Shown: positions 56,239 to 64,000 of the stretch, piece after piece
Numbering within the stretch: position 1 is the first letter of the stretch
Layout: each line of letters opens with the position of its first letter
The notes under the pieces: generated by a model
Told to the model about the DNA's origin: nothing
The model's database searches: none
Seen by the model: the letters and a program-made list of their open reading frames with translations, nothing else
DNA from: Rhizobium lentis
Lineage (GTDB): Bacteria; Pseudomonadota; Alphaproteobacteria; Rhizobiales; Rhizobiaceae
Reading direction: 5' to 3'
Assembly (NCBI RefSeq): GCF_017352135.1
Contig: NZ_CP071458.1
Span: forward strand, 1-64,000
Length of the DNA: 64,000 nucleotides
Translations under genes and position numbers: made by a program

Positions 56239-57387
56239 GTGCCCAAACCCAAGACATCACTGACCGCCGTCGAACGGCGCGCCGAAGAGCTCGACACCAT
56301 TGCCGCCGTGCTGCCGATCGAGCGCCGCGACGAACTCGCCGAGCTGCTCACCGACCATGATATCGAGACCCTGCGCCATCTCGTCAACCAGGGCATGGGC
56401 GACAACACCTTGCGGGCGCTGACCTCGGATCTCACCTATCTCGAAGCCTGGGGACTGGCGGCCACAGGAAAATCGCTACCGTGGCCGGCGCCCGAGGCGC
56501 TGCTGCTAAAGTTCGTTGCCCATCATCTCTGGGACCCGCAGCGACGCGAGACAGACCCCGATCACGGCATGCCAGCCGTGGTCGATGAGAACCTTCGGAG
56601 CCAGGGGTTTCTCAAATCCGTCGGCCCGCATGCGCCGGCGACGGTGCGCCGGCGACTGGCGAACTGGTCGACACTGACTAAGTGGCGCGGCCTCGATGGT
56701 GCCTTCGCCTCCCCTGCCCTCAAATCGGCTATTCGTCTCGCCGTTCGCGCCGTCCCCCGAATGCGGGGTCGCAAGAGCGCCAAGGCGGTCACCGGTGACG
56801 TCCTGGCCAAATTGTTGGCAACCTGCGCGACCGACAGTCTGCGCGATCTCCGTGACCGTGCAATCCTGATGGTTGCCTTTGCCTCCGGTGGTCGGCGGCG
56901 CAGCGAGATCGCCGGCCTGCGCAGCGAGCAGCTGATCGTCGAGCCGCCAATCCCGGGGGACGATGGCCCTCCCCTCCCCTCTCTCGCGATCCATCTCGGT
57001 CGCACCAAAACCACCACCGGTGACCAGGACGAGATCGTCTATCTCACCGGCCGGCCGGTGGAGGCGCTGAACGCCTGGATGACGGCCGCAAAGATCGAGA
57101 GCGGCAGTGTGTTTCGGGCGATCGGGCGTTGGGGGACGGTTTCGCGGCGGGCGATCGATCCGCAGTCGGTTAATGCGGTTCTCAAGCAGCGAGCGGCGAT
57201 GGCCGGGTTGGAGCCTGGGGAGTTTTCCGCTCATGGGCTGCGGTCAGGCTATCTGACCGAAGCGGCAAATCGCGGAATCCCGCTTCCTGAGGCGATGGAG
57301 CAATCGCGACATCGATCCGTTCAGCAGGCTGCAGGCTACTACAACAACGTTACAAGGCGGAGCGGGCGCGCTGCACGAATGCTGTGA
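56239..57387 (+). CDS. Tyrosine recombinase/integrase
   Basis: A 382-residue recombinase. The N-terminal SAM-like binding domain (ETLRHLVNQGMGDNTLRALTSDLTYLEAW) is followed by the catalytic domain: Arg in GGRRRSEIAGLR, HGLRSG (H-x-x-R), SRHRSVQQAAGYYNN with the nucleophile tyrosine. I use the GTG at 56239 because GGAG is five bases upstream; the frame opens at 56158 without a site. Such integrases often sit beside rhizobial repABC modules. It may resolve plasmid dimers or act on the palindromes upstream. Confidence 0.87.
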   Translation: MPKPKTSLTAVERRAEELDTIAAVLPIERRDELAELLTDHDIETLRHLVNQGMGDNTLRALTSDLTYLEAWGLAATGKSLPWPAPEALLLKFVAHHLWDPQRRETDPDHGMPAVVDENLRSQGFLKSVGPHAPATVRRRLANWSTLTKWRGLDGAFASPALKSAIRLAVRAVPRMRGRKSAKAVTGDVLAKLLATCATDSLRDLRDRAILMVAFASGGRRRSEIAGLRSEQLIVEPPIPGDDGPPLPSLAIHLGRTKTTTGDQDEIVYLTGRPVEALNAWMTAAKIESGSVFRAIGRWGTVSRRAIDPQSVNAVLKQRAAMAGLEPGEFSAHGLRSGYLTEAANRGIPLPEAMEQSRHRSVQQAAGYYNNVTRRSGRAARML

Positions 57388-58081
57388 AAACAGTCGGCCC
57401 AAAGAGGATGCTGAGGCTCGCCGATGTAGAGTAAGACGAGGGCGTTGCCGTTAATCAGCCGCCCGCGGAGCTCCTCCCTCGCAAAACTCCAGAAACCGCG
57501 ACGCCGGATCAGCGGTCTCCTCGAGCTCGACTAGAAGCAAATACGTGCAGCCCCTGTACCTTCACACCGCTTGGTGTCGGTCACGTTAGTCGTCCCTCAG
57601 CGGGCGCAGATGGAGCATCACGAGGGAACCTAGTACTCGCGAAACGGGGATGCTGCTGATGTCTCTAAGCTTCTGGTCTGCATCCTCTCAGCCGCATCGA
57701 AATTAAATGCGTCGATGGCGTCCTTGGGGCCGGCCGGCCGGCTCTAAGAACAGGTCCGTCAAGACAATTGGGGCGATCTCGTGAGGCCTTGATCGATAAG
57801 GATGGCAAAAAACGTAATGAAGGATGTGGCGGTCGTCCTGCTTGCGCGCAAAGATGGCCCAGCACGGGATGAGGGGCGCAGGGCTCCGATAGTGACTGAC
57901 AGCCTGCTGTCCGTCGGACCCAAGCGGCTCGGGAGGTGGTGAACCGCTTGAACACTCTGAGGGTAATACTGCAATGCAGAACATTGAAGTCCCGCGCTTG
58001 CACCGCGCACATATCTCGGCCTGCAAAAAAAGGATAGTCTTGGCGAACCCGGCCTATCCGACCATTCACATGCAGTCAGAC
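57388..58081. other. Non-coding or decayed stretch
   Basis: No supportable gene in about 700 bp. A leftward frame ending near 57451 and rightward frames from 57665 look like chance. I see no repeats or insertion-sequence ends. Confidence 0.45.
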
Positions 58082-58289
58082 TCAGGCCTGCAGGTTGTCC
58101 GCAGACATCTTGCCGGACTTGCGATCCTTTACCAGCTCATAGGTAATTTTCTGGCCGTCGTTGCCGGCCGCGCATGCCGGCCCGCTCCACTGCGGAAATA
58201 TGGACGAACACATCGGCGCTGCCGTCGTCCGGCTCGATGAACCCGAAGCCCTTCGTTGCGTTGAACCACTTTACCGTACCGGTCGCCAT
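58082..58289 (-). pseudogene. CspA-family cold-shock protein, frameshifted
   Basis: The N-terminal 40 residues are a perfect cold-shock domain ([18 protein letters not shown], then [16 protein letters not shown]) with both RNA-binding motifs. One extra base at about 58160-58172 then shifts the frame, and the rest ([26 protein letters not shown]) appears in a second frame up to the stop at 58082. AAGGAAG precedes the ATG at 58289. The repeated GGCCGGC at the lesion makes a sequencing error plausible. Confidence 0.88.
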
Positions 58290-58442
58290 GACGTCTTCCT
58301 TTGATCAATCGCATTGCCGAAGCGTGCTCGGCTGACACTTTTTTTGCGGGCTGCACTGATAGACGCTTCTTGCCGCGGGGAAAGCCCATACTCACCGTCG
58401 AGGTGTCCCGGTACTCCTCGCTCTATCGCCGCGACGATGGTG

Positions 58443-59177
58443 CTACTTGTTACCTCGTTGTTTCACCCGGATGCTGATCGGACCGCCCTCGGCCTGGCGA
58501 ATCTCGAACTGGTTCGTCTTGCGGATAAGATCGCTGAGTTTTCGGAAGCCGAATGTACGCGGGTCGAAATCCGGCGCCAGGTTCAACAACTGCTTGCCGA
58601 CGGTGCCCAGGTTGACCCAGCCGTCATCGCTATCCTCCTGGGACAGTACCTTCTTGATCAGCGGCACGGCCGATGTTGCCGGCTGCAGCGGCTTGTCGGT
58701 GGAAGCAGTATTCTGCTCGTCCTTGATCGTGCCAGGAAGCAAATTTTCGGTATAGACGAACCGCCGGCAGGCCTGGCGAAAACTTTCCGGTGTCTTCTGC
58801 TCGCCGAAGCCGAATACATCGACACCCTGTTCACGGATCCGGGCGGCAAGCCGCGTGAAATCGCTGTCCGAGGACACCAGGCAAAAGCCGTCGAACCGAC
58901 CGCTGTGCAGCAAATCCATTGCATCGATGACCAAAGTGATATCGGAAGCATTCTTTCCCGTTGTATACGCGAATTGCTGCTGCGGGATAATCGCGTGCTT
59001 TGCGAGTACGTCCGCCCAACCCTTGGAGCGCGTGCCGGAAAAATCACCGTAGATGCGACGCACGCTCGCCTCCCCGATTTTGGCTACCTCTTCGAACAGC
59101 CCGTCGGCGATTTTAGCGGATGTATTGTCCGCATCAATCAGAACAGCCAGGCGCGGAGATCGAGTTTCAGACGGCAT
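58443..59177 (-). CDS. NYN-domain protein with OST-HTH/LOTUS domain
   Basis: A 244-residue protein. The N-terminal NYN (LabA-like PIN-fold) domain has AVLIDADNTS (Asp15 and Asp17), LVIDAMDLLHSG and SSDSDF, the acidic metal site of RNA nucleases. The C-terminal LOTUS domain is VNLGTVGKQLLNLAPDFDPRTFGFRKLSDLI, a putative RNA- or G-quadruplex-binding module. The ATG at 59177 follows GAGGAAG. It stands between a dead cold-shock gene and repC. Such proteins are uncharacterised in bacteria. Confidence 0.85.
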   Translation of the reverse strand: MPSETRSPRLAVLIDADNTSAKIADGLFEEVAKIGEASVRRIYGDFSGTRSKGWADVLAKHAIIPQQQFAYTTGKNASDITLVIDAMDLLHSGRFDGFCLVSSDSDFTRLAARIREQGVDVFGFGEQKTPESFRQACRRFVYTENLLPGTIKDEQNTASTDKPLQPATSAVPLIKKVLSQEDSDDGWVNLGTVGKQLLNLAPDFDPRTFGFRKLSDLIRKTNQFEIRQAEGGPISIRVKQRGNK

Positions 59178-59352
59178 TGCTCTTCCTCATTTTTAAAACG
59201 GTCTCGAAGGCCAGCAGAGCCTGGCTCGGACCAGGCAAGCAACTTCATTTAACTCGCCCATCGGACCGAGCGAAAACCTGCCTCGTCGGATGATGTCAGT
59301 AGCCGCCAGCCGAGTTGATCTACCCTTCCCCGCTCCAGCATCCGCCGATCGC

Positions 59353-59378
59353 AAAACCCTGACAGCTGTCAGGGTTTT
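59353..59378. repeat. parS: parS-like palindrome downstream of repC
   Basis: A 26-bp perfect palindrome with the half-site AAAACCCTGACAG, located about 30 bp after the repC stop. The same 24-bp core occurs at 60798-60821. In repABC plasmids RepB binds such palindromes to segregate copies, and they lie inside or just after the operon. Confidence 0.85.
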
Positions 59379-59408
59379 GACCAGCCGACCACAAGCATAG
59401 GCAACCAA

Positions 59409-60623
59409 CTATCCCGTCCTGCGATTGCTATCGCCATCGACCCGAAGCAGCGCCATAAGCGCCGGGCCAAGTGAAAATTCGCCCCGTGCCGCCTTCCGTG
59501 TCAGGTCTCGCAGATATCCGCCAGGCGAGTTGATGTGCCCTGCCCGCTCAAGGATGCAGGCGATCGCCGTGGCCGCACTTTCCGGCCCCATCACCTCGCA
59601 GGCCTCCTGATAGGCTGACGGGCTGACGCCCAGCATCGACCGGACGACCACCGCTGCACCCATCATCTCGCGCCAACTTCCGATCGTACCGCCCGGGCCA
59701 TATATCGCGATCTCGGGGCAAGCCCGCATCACCATGCCAAGTGGGAAATTCCGGACGGGCTCCCGCTTCGGCCGATCATCGTCCACCGGCTTTGCGCCCT
59801 GCTCGTTTTCAGAGCTAGGTTCAAATTCAGTGATGGATTCGGTGTTTGAATTCTGTATGTGACGCCCATTTTGGTCACCATTGGTGCTATTATTTTCGTC
59901 TTTTTGCTGCATTTCCAGGATGTTGACAGCCTCCTGCAGCAAGAGCTCCATCTCGTCCAGGATTGAATTCACATCACTGAGGGTCGGAGAGCGCGGAATC
60001 CTGCCTACGAGACCGATGTACATCGCTTCGATGCTTTCCCAGTTGCCTGACGCACCTTCCTCGATCGCGGCAGAAATGAGCTTTCGAACGTCACGCCGGC
60101 ATATCGTCAAATTTTCCTTCGCCCGACGGAGGGCGAAACGATCTGCAACGACCTGTTGTGCCATCATGGCAAGCTCATCTGTTCGCATGAGCAACGGTGA
60201 CAGATCAAAGCCGAATGCGCTATCGATCGCACCCGCCTTGTCCTTCCGGGCGTAGCGCTTTCCATTCGCGCTGTCCTTCCGCACGATCAGTCCTGCCTCA
60301 ACGAGAAGGGCCAGATGTCTGCGAAGGGTAGCGCCGGCGATACCGTGCGCCCGAAGCGTCAATTGTGTGTTGGACGGAAAAACGATGAGCTGCGCATCCT
60401 GGCGCAATTCGGTGTCTGGATGAAAGCTCAGGAGCGCGTCAAGGACGGCCAGGCTGCGATCCTGCAGGCCAAGCAGCTCCCTTGCTTCGGATGCGTCCCG
60501 AAAGACTTTCCATTTGTCTGCTGTCTTGCCCGGCTTGATCTTACTCGTCTCGATCTGCCGCTTCACCAGGGCAAGCGTCGCCGGCCGCCGCCCAAAGGGC
60601 GTCGTCACACTTCCAATCTGCAT
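59409..60623 (-). CDS. repC: Replication initiator RepC
   Basis: A 404-residue RepC. The N-terminal blocks GSVTTPFGRRP, LTLRAHGIAGATLRRHLALLVEAGLI (winged helix) and RKDSANGKRYARK are family hallmarks, as are the C-terminal PEIAIYGPGG and NSPGGYLRDLTRKA. The ATG at 60623 has GAAGGTGAAG upstream; a TTG five codons earlier lies within that site. RepC starts replication at an origin that lies inside its own gene. Its synthesis is controlled by the antisense RNA in the repB-repC gap. Confidence 0.95.
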   Translation of the reverse strand: MQIGSVTTPFGRRPATLALVKRQIETSKIKPGKTADKWKVFRDASEARELLGLQDRSLAVLDALLSFHPDTELRQDAQLIVFPSNTQLTLRAHGIAGATLRRHLALLVEAGLIVRKDSANGKRYARKDKAGAIDSAFGFDLSPLLMRTDELAMMAQQVVADRFALRRAKENLTICRRDVRKLISAAIEEGASGNWESIEAMYIGLVGRIPRSPTLSDVNSILDEMELLLQEAVNILEMQQKDENNSTNGDQNGRHIQNSNTESITEFEPSSENEQGAKPVDDDRPKREPVRNFPLGMVMRACPEIAIYGPGGTIGSWREMMGAAVVVRSMLGVSPSAYQEACEVMGPESAATAIACILERAGHINSPGGYLRDLTRKAARGEFSLGPALMALLRVDGDSNRRTG

Positions 60624-60812
60624 TTTCTTCACCTTCAAAAAGGCAAAAGAAACCTGCTCACCAAATTACGGTGCCAAAGACTCTTGACTGGGATTCGGGG
60701 AAATGCGATTCTCTAGTTGTCACACATTGAGAGAGGCTTCCACGACGGCAACGTTTGGGGGGCCTTTTTCTTTTGCAGTTCGTCCTTTTTTATCTCCAAA
60801 CCCTGACAGCTG
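60624..60812. promoter_or_regulatory. repB-repC intergenic control region
   Basis: This 189-bp gap is the usual location of the incompatibility RNA of repABC operons. It carries the rightward ctRNA gene (listed separately) and most of one parS palindrome at the repB end. The leader of repC on the other strand can fold into the complementary structure that hides or exposes the repC start. Confidence 0.8.
60719..60769 (+). ncRNA. Antisense counter-transcribed RNA (ctRNA/incA)
   Basis: On the strand opposite to repABC there is a promoter TTGACT (60684-60689), a 17-bp gap and GATTCT (60707-60712). A terminator-type hairpin follows: GGCTTCC (60735-60741) pairs with GGGGGCC (60758-60764) using two G-U pairs, then five T and a T-rich tail. 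The predicted RNA of about 50 nt has the size and place of known repABC ctRNAs that repress repC. Exact ends are estimates. Confidence 0.82.
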
Positions 60813-60821
60813 TCAGGGTTT
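60798..60821. repeat. parS: parS-like palindrome overlapping the repB stop
   Basis: A 24-bp perfect palindrome with half-site AAACCCTGACAG. It overlaps the last codons and stop of repB (GAG AAA CCC TGA). It is identical in core to the site after repC, so the pair brackets repC. Confidence 0.85.
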
Positions 60822-61850
60822 CTCGTCTTCTCGCAGGCGGACAAAGCGCTCCGTTAGCGCTGGGAGCTCCGCTTCAACAAACTTCAAAAAGTCGACCCCG
60901 AGTGAACCCTCAGCCGAAATTCGAACCTCTTTCGAGGATATCAACAGGGCGCCAAGCTTCGTTCCGCTCTTGTCTGTAATCGGGCTTGGCTCTCTCCGAC
61001 CAGCCGATACTGGCTTGATGGCGTTCAATGCACGCTGAAACCTTTGATCGGACGTCTCAACCGCATCGCCCCTCCTAACCAGTGCTGCCCTCAGGGCATC
61101 GAGCGCTCCCGTGTCGCCCGCAACCGCCTTGGCAAGGTCGAGCCAACGTGGCCGCCCGATCTTCGGCGCTCGCCCAATGGCCTCGATGATATCCGCGGGA
61201 ACGATCCTGTAGACATTCCGCATCCGAGCCAGTTCTGCGTCCTCGATCGAAAGCGCAGCGTAGATGTGCCGAGGCTTGATCCCCGCATCATCCATTCGGG
61301 AGGCAAACAGCGCGCGCTCGATCCAGGTGAGGTCTTGGCGACCCGCGTTTTCGATGCCTTGTGCAAGAACTAGGTCGAGGTCGGAAATCTCGACTTCGAG
61401 AGCGCGAACAGGCCTGTCAAGCTGCATGGCAGCGAGCCAGCGTCGATGACCGTAAACGATCTGATAGCGACCTGGGGACGAAGGGTGTTTGCGAACCTGG
61501 ACGGGAACCTTTTGCCCCTCAGTCTCGATCGATCGTTTGAACGCCTCGAAGCTCGTTGCGTCATCGTCCGGCAGTCTGTCCGGATAGGGGGATGGGTCGA
61601 TGAGCGACGGATCCAACTCGCGAACCGAACCACCGCCTGACTCCACGATAGCCTTCAAGCGATCTCGCTCTGTTCGAATGTCGTCGATTGCTCGGTGTGC
61701 AGCACCGATCACACCTGCTCCGACACGATTTCCGGGAACCGGGGCAGCGGCCTGCGACGGCTGCTGTTGATCCGCAGCCTGATCGCTTTCCAGCTCTGCG
61801 GAAAGCAACCCGAAGCTGGCGACAATCGACTTGCGAGGGGATTTGCTCAT
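60813..61850 (-). CDS. repB: Partition protein RepB (ParB family)
   Basis: A 345-residue ParB-like protein. The N-terminal SPRKSIVASFGLLSAEL is followed by the ParB nuclease-like domain (YQIVYGHRRWLAAMQLDRPVRALE), and then the HTH region (IERALFASRMDDAGIKPRHIYAALSI). RepB binds the parS palindromes and forms the partition complex with RepA. The start overlaps the repA stop (ATGA). The last codons lie inside a parS-like palindrome. Confidence 0.95.
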   Translation of the reverse strand: MSKSPRKSIVASFGLLSAELESDQAADQQQPSQAAAPVPGNRVGAGVIGAAHRAIDDIRTERDRLKAIVESGGGSVRELDPSLIDPSPYPDRLPDDDATSFEAFKRSIETEGQKVPVQVRKHPSSPGRYQIVYGHRRWLAAMQLDRPVRALEVEISDLDLVLAQGIENAGRQDLTWIERALFASRMDDAGIKPRHIYAALSIEDAELARMRNVYRIVPADIIEAIGRAPKIGRPRWLDLAKAVAGDTGALDALRAALVRRGDAVETSDQRFQRALNAIKPVSAGRREPSPITDKSGTKLGALLISSKEVRISAEGSLGVDFLKFVEAELPALTERFVRLREDEKP

Positions 61851-63070
61851 GTCCGCCCCCAGCTCTCATTGACGAGGCGAACAATCGCCTCGTTCACAGC
61901 ATCTACCGCCTCGCGGGCACGCTTGTGAGTATCGCGTCCGATCTGTCCTAATTCGAGCTCGTATACCGAGCGTTTCGCCAAGCCGGCTGCTTCAACGGCG
62001 GTGCTTTCAATGGCGGTCGGCAATAATACATCGGAGCCGAACAGGTGCCGAAGCATCGCAACGACTTGCGACTGCGGCGCGTCATTGGGGTCGTGTCGTG
62101 TAACCAGATACCGGATGAAGTCCTGGTCCAACTGAGCGCCGCTCTCGTTCAGAACACTAATCAGATCACCCATCATGAGAAGGAACTGGCTCATTGACGC
62201 GACGTCCAGCATGGCTGGGTGGACCGTAATGATCATGCTAGTCGCGGCGTATATCGCGCTCAAGGTCAGAAAGCCGAGGGACGGCGGAGTGTCGAGAATC
62301 ACAATGTCGTAGTCCGCCTCGACTTCCAAAAGGGCGAGTTTCAGCCGCTCAAAGAAGATTGCGCCGGAGCTGGACTTGTTCGCCAAGATCCGTGGCGTTT
62401 CGTGCTCATACTCCATGACTTCAAGATTGCCAGGAATGAGGTCGATGCCATCGAAATATGTCCTGCGAATTATATGGCGGATGGGACGACGCTCGGCGTC
62501 ATCGTAACGCAAAGCGGCATAGATCGTTTCATTCGACCCGACATCAACTTCTGGCTGAGCACCGAACAAAGCGGACAAGGATGCTTGCGGGTCCAGGTCG
62601 AGTGCGAGGACGCGATACCCATGAAGTGCGAGATAGTGGGCAAGGTGGACACAGGTTGTCGTCTTCGCGCTGCCGCCCTTGAAGTTGGCTATCGCAAGAA
62701 CCTGGAGGTGCTCCCCGGCACGACGACGAGGAAGGAATCGCAAGGCGTCTGCAGGTTTCTGCATCGCGAACAATTCACGCAGTTCATTGATCTGGTCCAG
62801 TGTGTAGACGCGATGGTTATTTTCCAGCCTACTGGGAATCGGCCCACGTCCTTCGGTGGACATGAGCTTCAGGGTGGAATCGGGTATAGACGTCAGCTTC
62901 GACACTTCGTTGGTCAGAAAGGGACGCAGGGTCTTTTCCGATTTTGGCGGATACATACGAGTTCTGAGCTGCTGCAATTGCCCGGACAGAAGCCCGGCAT
63001 GGCGCATGATTTTGCTGCCGGCATCTTCCTTCGAGCCAACACTTGCTTCTACTCGGTTTGCTATCGCCAT
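61847..63070 (-). CDS. repA: Partition ATPase RepA (ParA family)
   Basis: A 407-residue ParA-type ATPase. The N-terminal HTH region (TNEVSKLTSIPDSTLKLM) binds the operator. The deviant Walker A is FKGGSAKTTT, and Walker A' and B regions are LALDLDPQASLS and VILDTPPSLG. The ATG at 63070 has GAGGGACAG; the frame is open to 63109. RepA with RepB represses the repABC promoter and drives partition. It is the first gene of the operon. Confidence 0.95.
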   Translation of the reverse strand: MAIANRVEASVGSKEDAGSKIMRHAGLLSGQLQQLRTRMYPPKSEKTLRPFLTNEVSKLTSIPDSTLKLMSTEGRGPIPSRLENNHRVYTLDQINELRELFAMQKPADALRFLPRRRAGEHLQVLAIANFKGGSAKTTTCVHLAHYLALHGYRVLALDLDPQASLSALFGAQPEVDVGSNETIYAALRYDDAERRPIRHIIRRTYFDGIDLIPGNLEVMEYEHETPRILANKSSSGAIFFERLKLALLEVEADYDIVILDTPPSLGFLTLSAIYAATSMIITVHPAMLDVASMSQFLLMMGDLISVLNESGAQLDQDFIRYLVTRHDPNDAPQSQVVAMLRHLFGSDVLLPTAIESTAVEAAGLAKRSVYELELGQIGRDTHKRAREAVDAVNEAIVRLVNESWGRT

Positions 63071-63446
63071 CTGTCCCTCTTGGCGGCTTTTCGCCGGTTT
63101 ACCGGCCATTGCCCGCTAAAAATAGAACACGATTCTCCGAACTGGTCCAGAGGTTTAGGGTTAACAAAAGGTTAACGACCGGGGACAATCTGCATAAGGC
63201 TGTTCGGATTTTTGCTTTTCCGCTCCGGGAGTTAGCCTCAAATGCCCGGCTCCCTGATCCCGGAATGTTCTCCTGTGAATCCTACAAATCCAAACAGTGT
63301 AGCAGCAAGTGGATTAGGCGGCTCTGTAGCGCCGCACCCCTTATGAGCCGCGACTCACCTCGCTACGTGCATGTTGGATCTTACAACTGCCCTCCGATTC
63401 CAAACTGTGCTGATTTCCCGCCGACCAACAACGACGGAGAAAGATC
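63071..63446. promoter_or_regulatory. Divergent repA-traI promoter region
   Basis: The 376 bp between repA and the luxI-type gene hold both promoters. A direct repeat GGTTAAC-AAAA-GGTTAAC near 63159-63176 close to repA could be part of the RepA operator. I looked for an 18-bp tra-box palindrome of the TraR type and did not find a convincing one. An open frame on the + strand crosses the region but has no coding character. Confidence 0.5.
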
Positions 63447-64000
63447 ATGCGGGCTCTCGCGCTCTCAACACCCCGGACGATCCAAGAGGCGCATCTCCTA
63501 CACATCCACTATCAGCTTCGTGCTCGGGTCTTTTCCGATCGCCTGGGTTGGGAAGTCGATGTAACGGCGGGGTGCGAGTCCGATCGTTTCGACGCGCTTC
63601 GGCCGACCTATATTCTCGCCATCGCAGAGACCGGCGAATTGGCGGGGTGCGCAAGGCTTCTTCCTGCGCTCGGACCGACAATGGTGGCCGACGTTTTCCC
63701 GTCGCTGCTCCCCGACGGCCAACTCAAGGGGCATGCCGCGATGATCGAGAGTTCTCGCTTCTGTGTCGACACGGCTCTCGCGGAGGGGAGGGGCGCCGGC
63801 TCGGTCCATGAAGCGACGCTGACCATGTTCGCTGGCATCATCGAATGGTGCGTGGCAAATGGGTACACTGAGATTGTTACTGTGACCGATCTTCGGTTTG
63901 AGCGCATCCTCGCCCGCGTGGGGTGGCAGCTGCATCGTTTAGGCGAACCCAAGAAGATCGGCGTGACGACGGCCGTAGCGGGCACGCTGGCCGCCGACGC
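63447..64000 (+). CDS. traI: Acyl-homoserine-lactone synthase, TraI-like (partial)
   Basis: The first 184 residues of a LuxI-family enzyme. RARVFSDRLGWEV is the conserved RxxxF...W block, ESDRFD, TYILAI and ESSRFCVDT follow, and CARLLPALGPTM matches the core. The ATG at 63447 follows GGAG. LuxI proteins make acyl-homoserine lactones from acyl-ACP and S-adenosylmethionine. In Ti and Rhizobium plasmids traI lies just before repABC or the trb genes and couples conjugation and copy number to cell density. The frame is open to the window end, so the last part is outside. Confidence 0.9.
   Translation, partial: MRALALSTPRTIQEAHLLHIHYQLRARVFSDRLGWEVDVTAGCESDRFDALRPTYILAIAETGELAGCARLLPALGPTMVADVFPSLLPDGQLKGHAAMIESSRFCVDTALAEGRGAGSVHEATLTMFAGIIEWCVANGYTEIVTVTDLRFERILARVGWQLHRLGEPKKIGVTTAVAGTLAAD

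Noticed and set aside
57665..58069. Overlapping open frames in the gap after the integrase
   Set aside because: No motif, no ribosome binding site, and arginine/serine-rich composition typical of GC-rich antisense shadows.
63043..63564. Open frame on the + strand covering the repA start and the traI start
   Set aside because: It overlaps two well-supported genes and their promoters and has no domain or codon signature.

Overview
The window looks like part of a rhizobial (Rhizobium/Agrobacterium-group alphaproteobacterial) plasmid or chromid. The evidence is a complete repABC replication/partition operon at the right end, with its antisense RNA, two parS-like palindromes and a divergent traI-type luxI gene. 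A DUF1612 (RHE_PE00001-type) gene and a plasmid integrase lie next to it, and the left end carries plasmid-type rhizobial cargo (thiCOSG, acdS). Codon use is GC-rich across most catabolic genes and visibly more mixed in the 43.9-54.9 kb defence region.

Layout. 0.5-4.6 kb: a TPP riboswitch and thiC-thiO-thiS, then a frameshifted thiG and a thiE cut after about 40 codons. 4.7-6.4 kb: divergent acdR/acdS (ACC deaminase and its Lrp-type activator). 6.4-7.7 kb: wreckage of IS21 and probably IS30 elements. 7.7-11.6 kb: a leftward betaine/choline-type ABC transporter (proV-proW-proX) followed by an XRE regulator and a small orphan gene. 11.9-14.9 kb: a dead phage-type metallopeptidase and an AbiE-like toxin-antitoxin pair. 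15.2-16.7 kb: two divergent gene remnants (Rieske-demethylase reductase and LysR regulator) fused by a deletion. 16.7-28.0 kb: two paralogous divergent GntR regulators and a ten-gene rightward cluster (DapA-family lyase, aldehyde dehydrogenase, FAD amine oxidase, betaine-type ABC importer with two permeases, proline racemase-family enzyme, GATase1-AraC regulator). This has the logic of a hydroxyproline/betaine catabolic pathway. 28-31 kb: small and damaged genes plus an HpcH/HpaI aldolase. 31.4-43.7 kb: a sugar regulon with two leftward operons (RbsABC-type importer, TIM-barrel isomerase, RpiR, ribokinase; and a MalEFGK-type importer) and a divergent FucU/RbsD mutarotase. Two nearly identical 30-bp inverted repeats precede the two operons.

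43.9-54.9 kb is a defence island. A Gabija-like pair (OLD-family ATPase/TOPRIM nuclease and UvrD-like helicase) is followed in the same operon by a reverse transcriptase of the Abi/UG type. The nuclease gene carries a 1561-bp IS4-family insertion with a perfect 9-bp target duplication. Next comes a second cassette: DUF6932 nucleotidyltransferase-like protein, XRE-ImmA/IrrE fusion, 'beta' family protein, and a convergent sce7726-like PD-(D/E)XK protein. I do not recognise this cassette as a named system.

54.9-64 kb: DUF1612 protein and tyrosine recombinase around paired palindromes, a frameshifted cold-shock gene, a NYN-LOTUS protein, repC, ctRNA, repB, repA, and the start of a traI-like acyl-homoserine-lactone synthase running off the window.

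A recurring feature is single-base frameshifts in otherwise well-conserved genes (thiG, lysR, araC, ribokinase, a solute-binding protein, cspA). This is either real decay on a dispensable replicon or residual sequencing indels. Reads would decide. All family assignments are from reading motifs and remembered family features; no database search was run.
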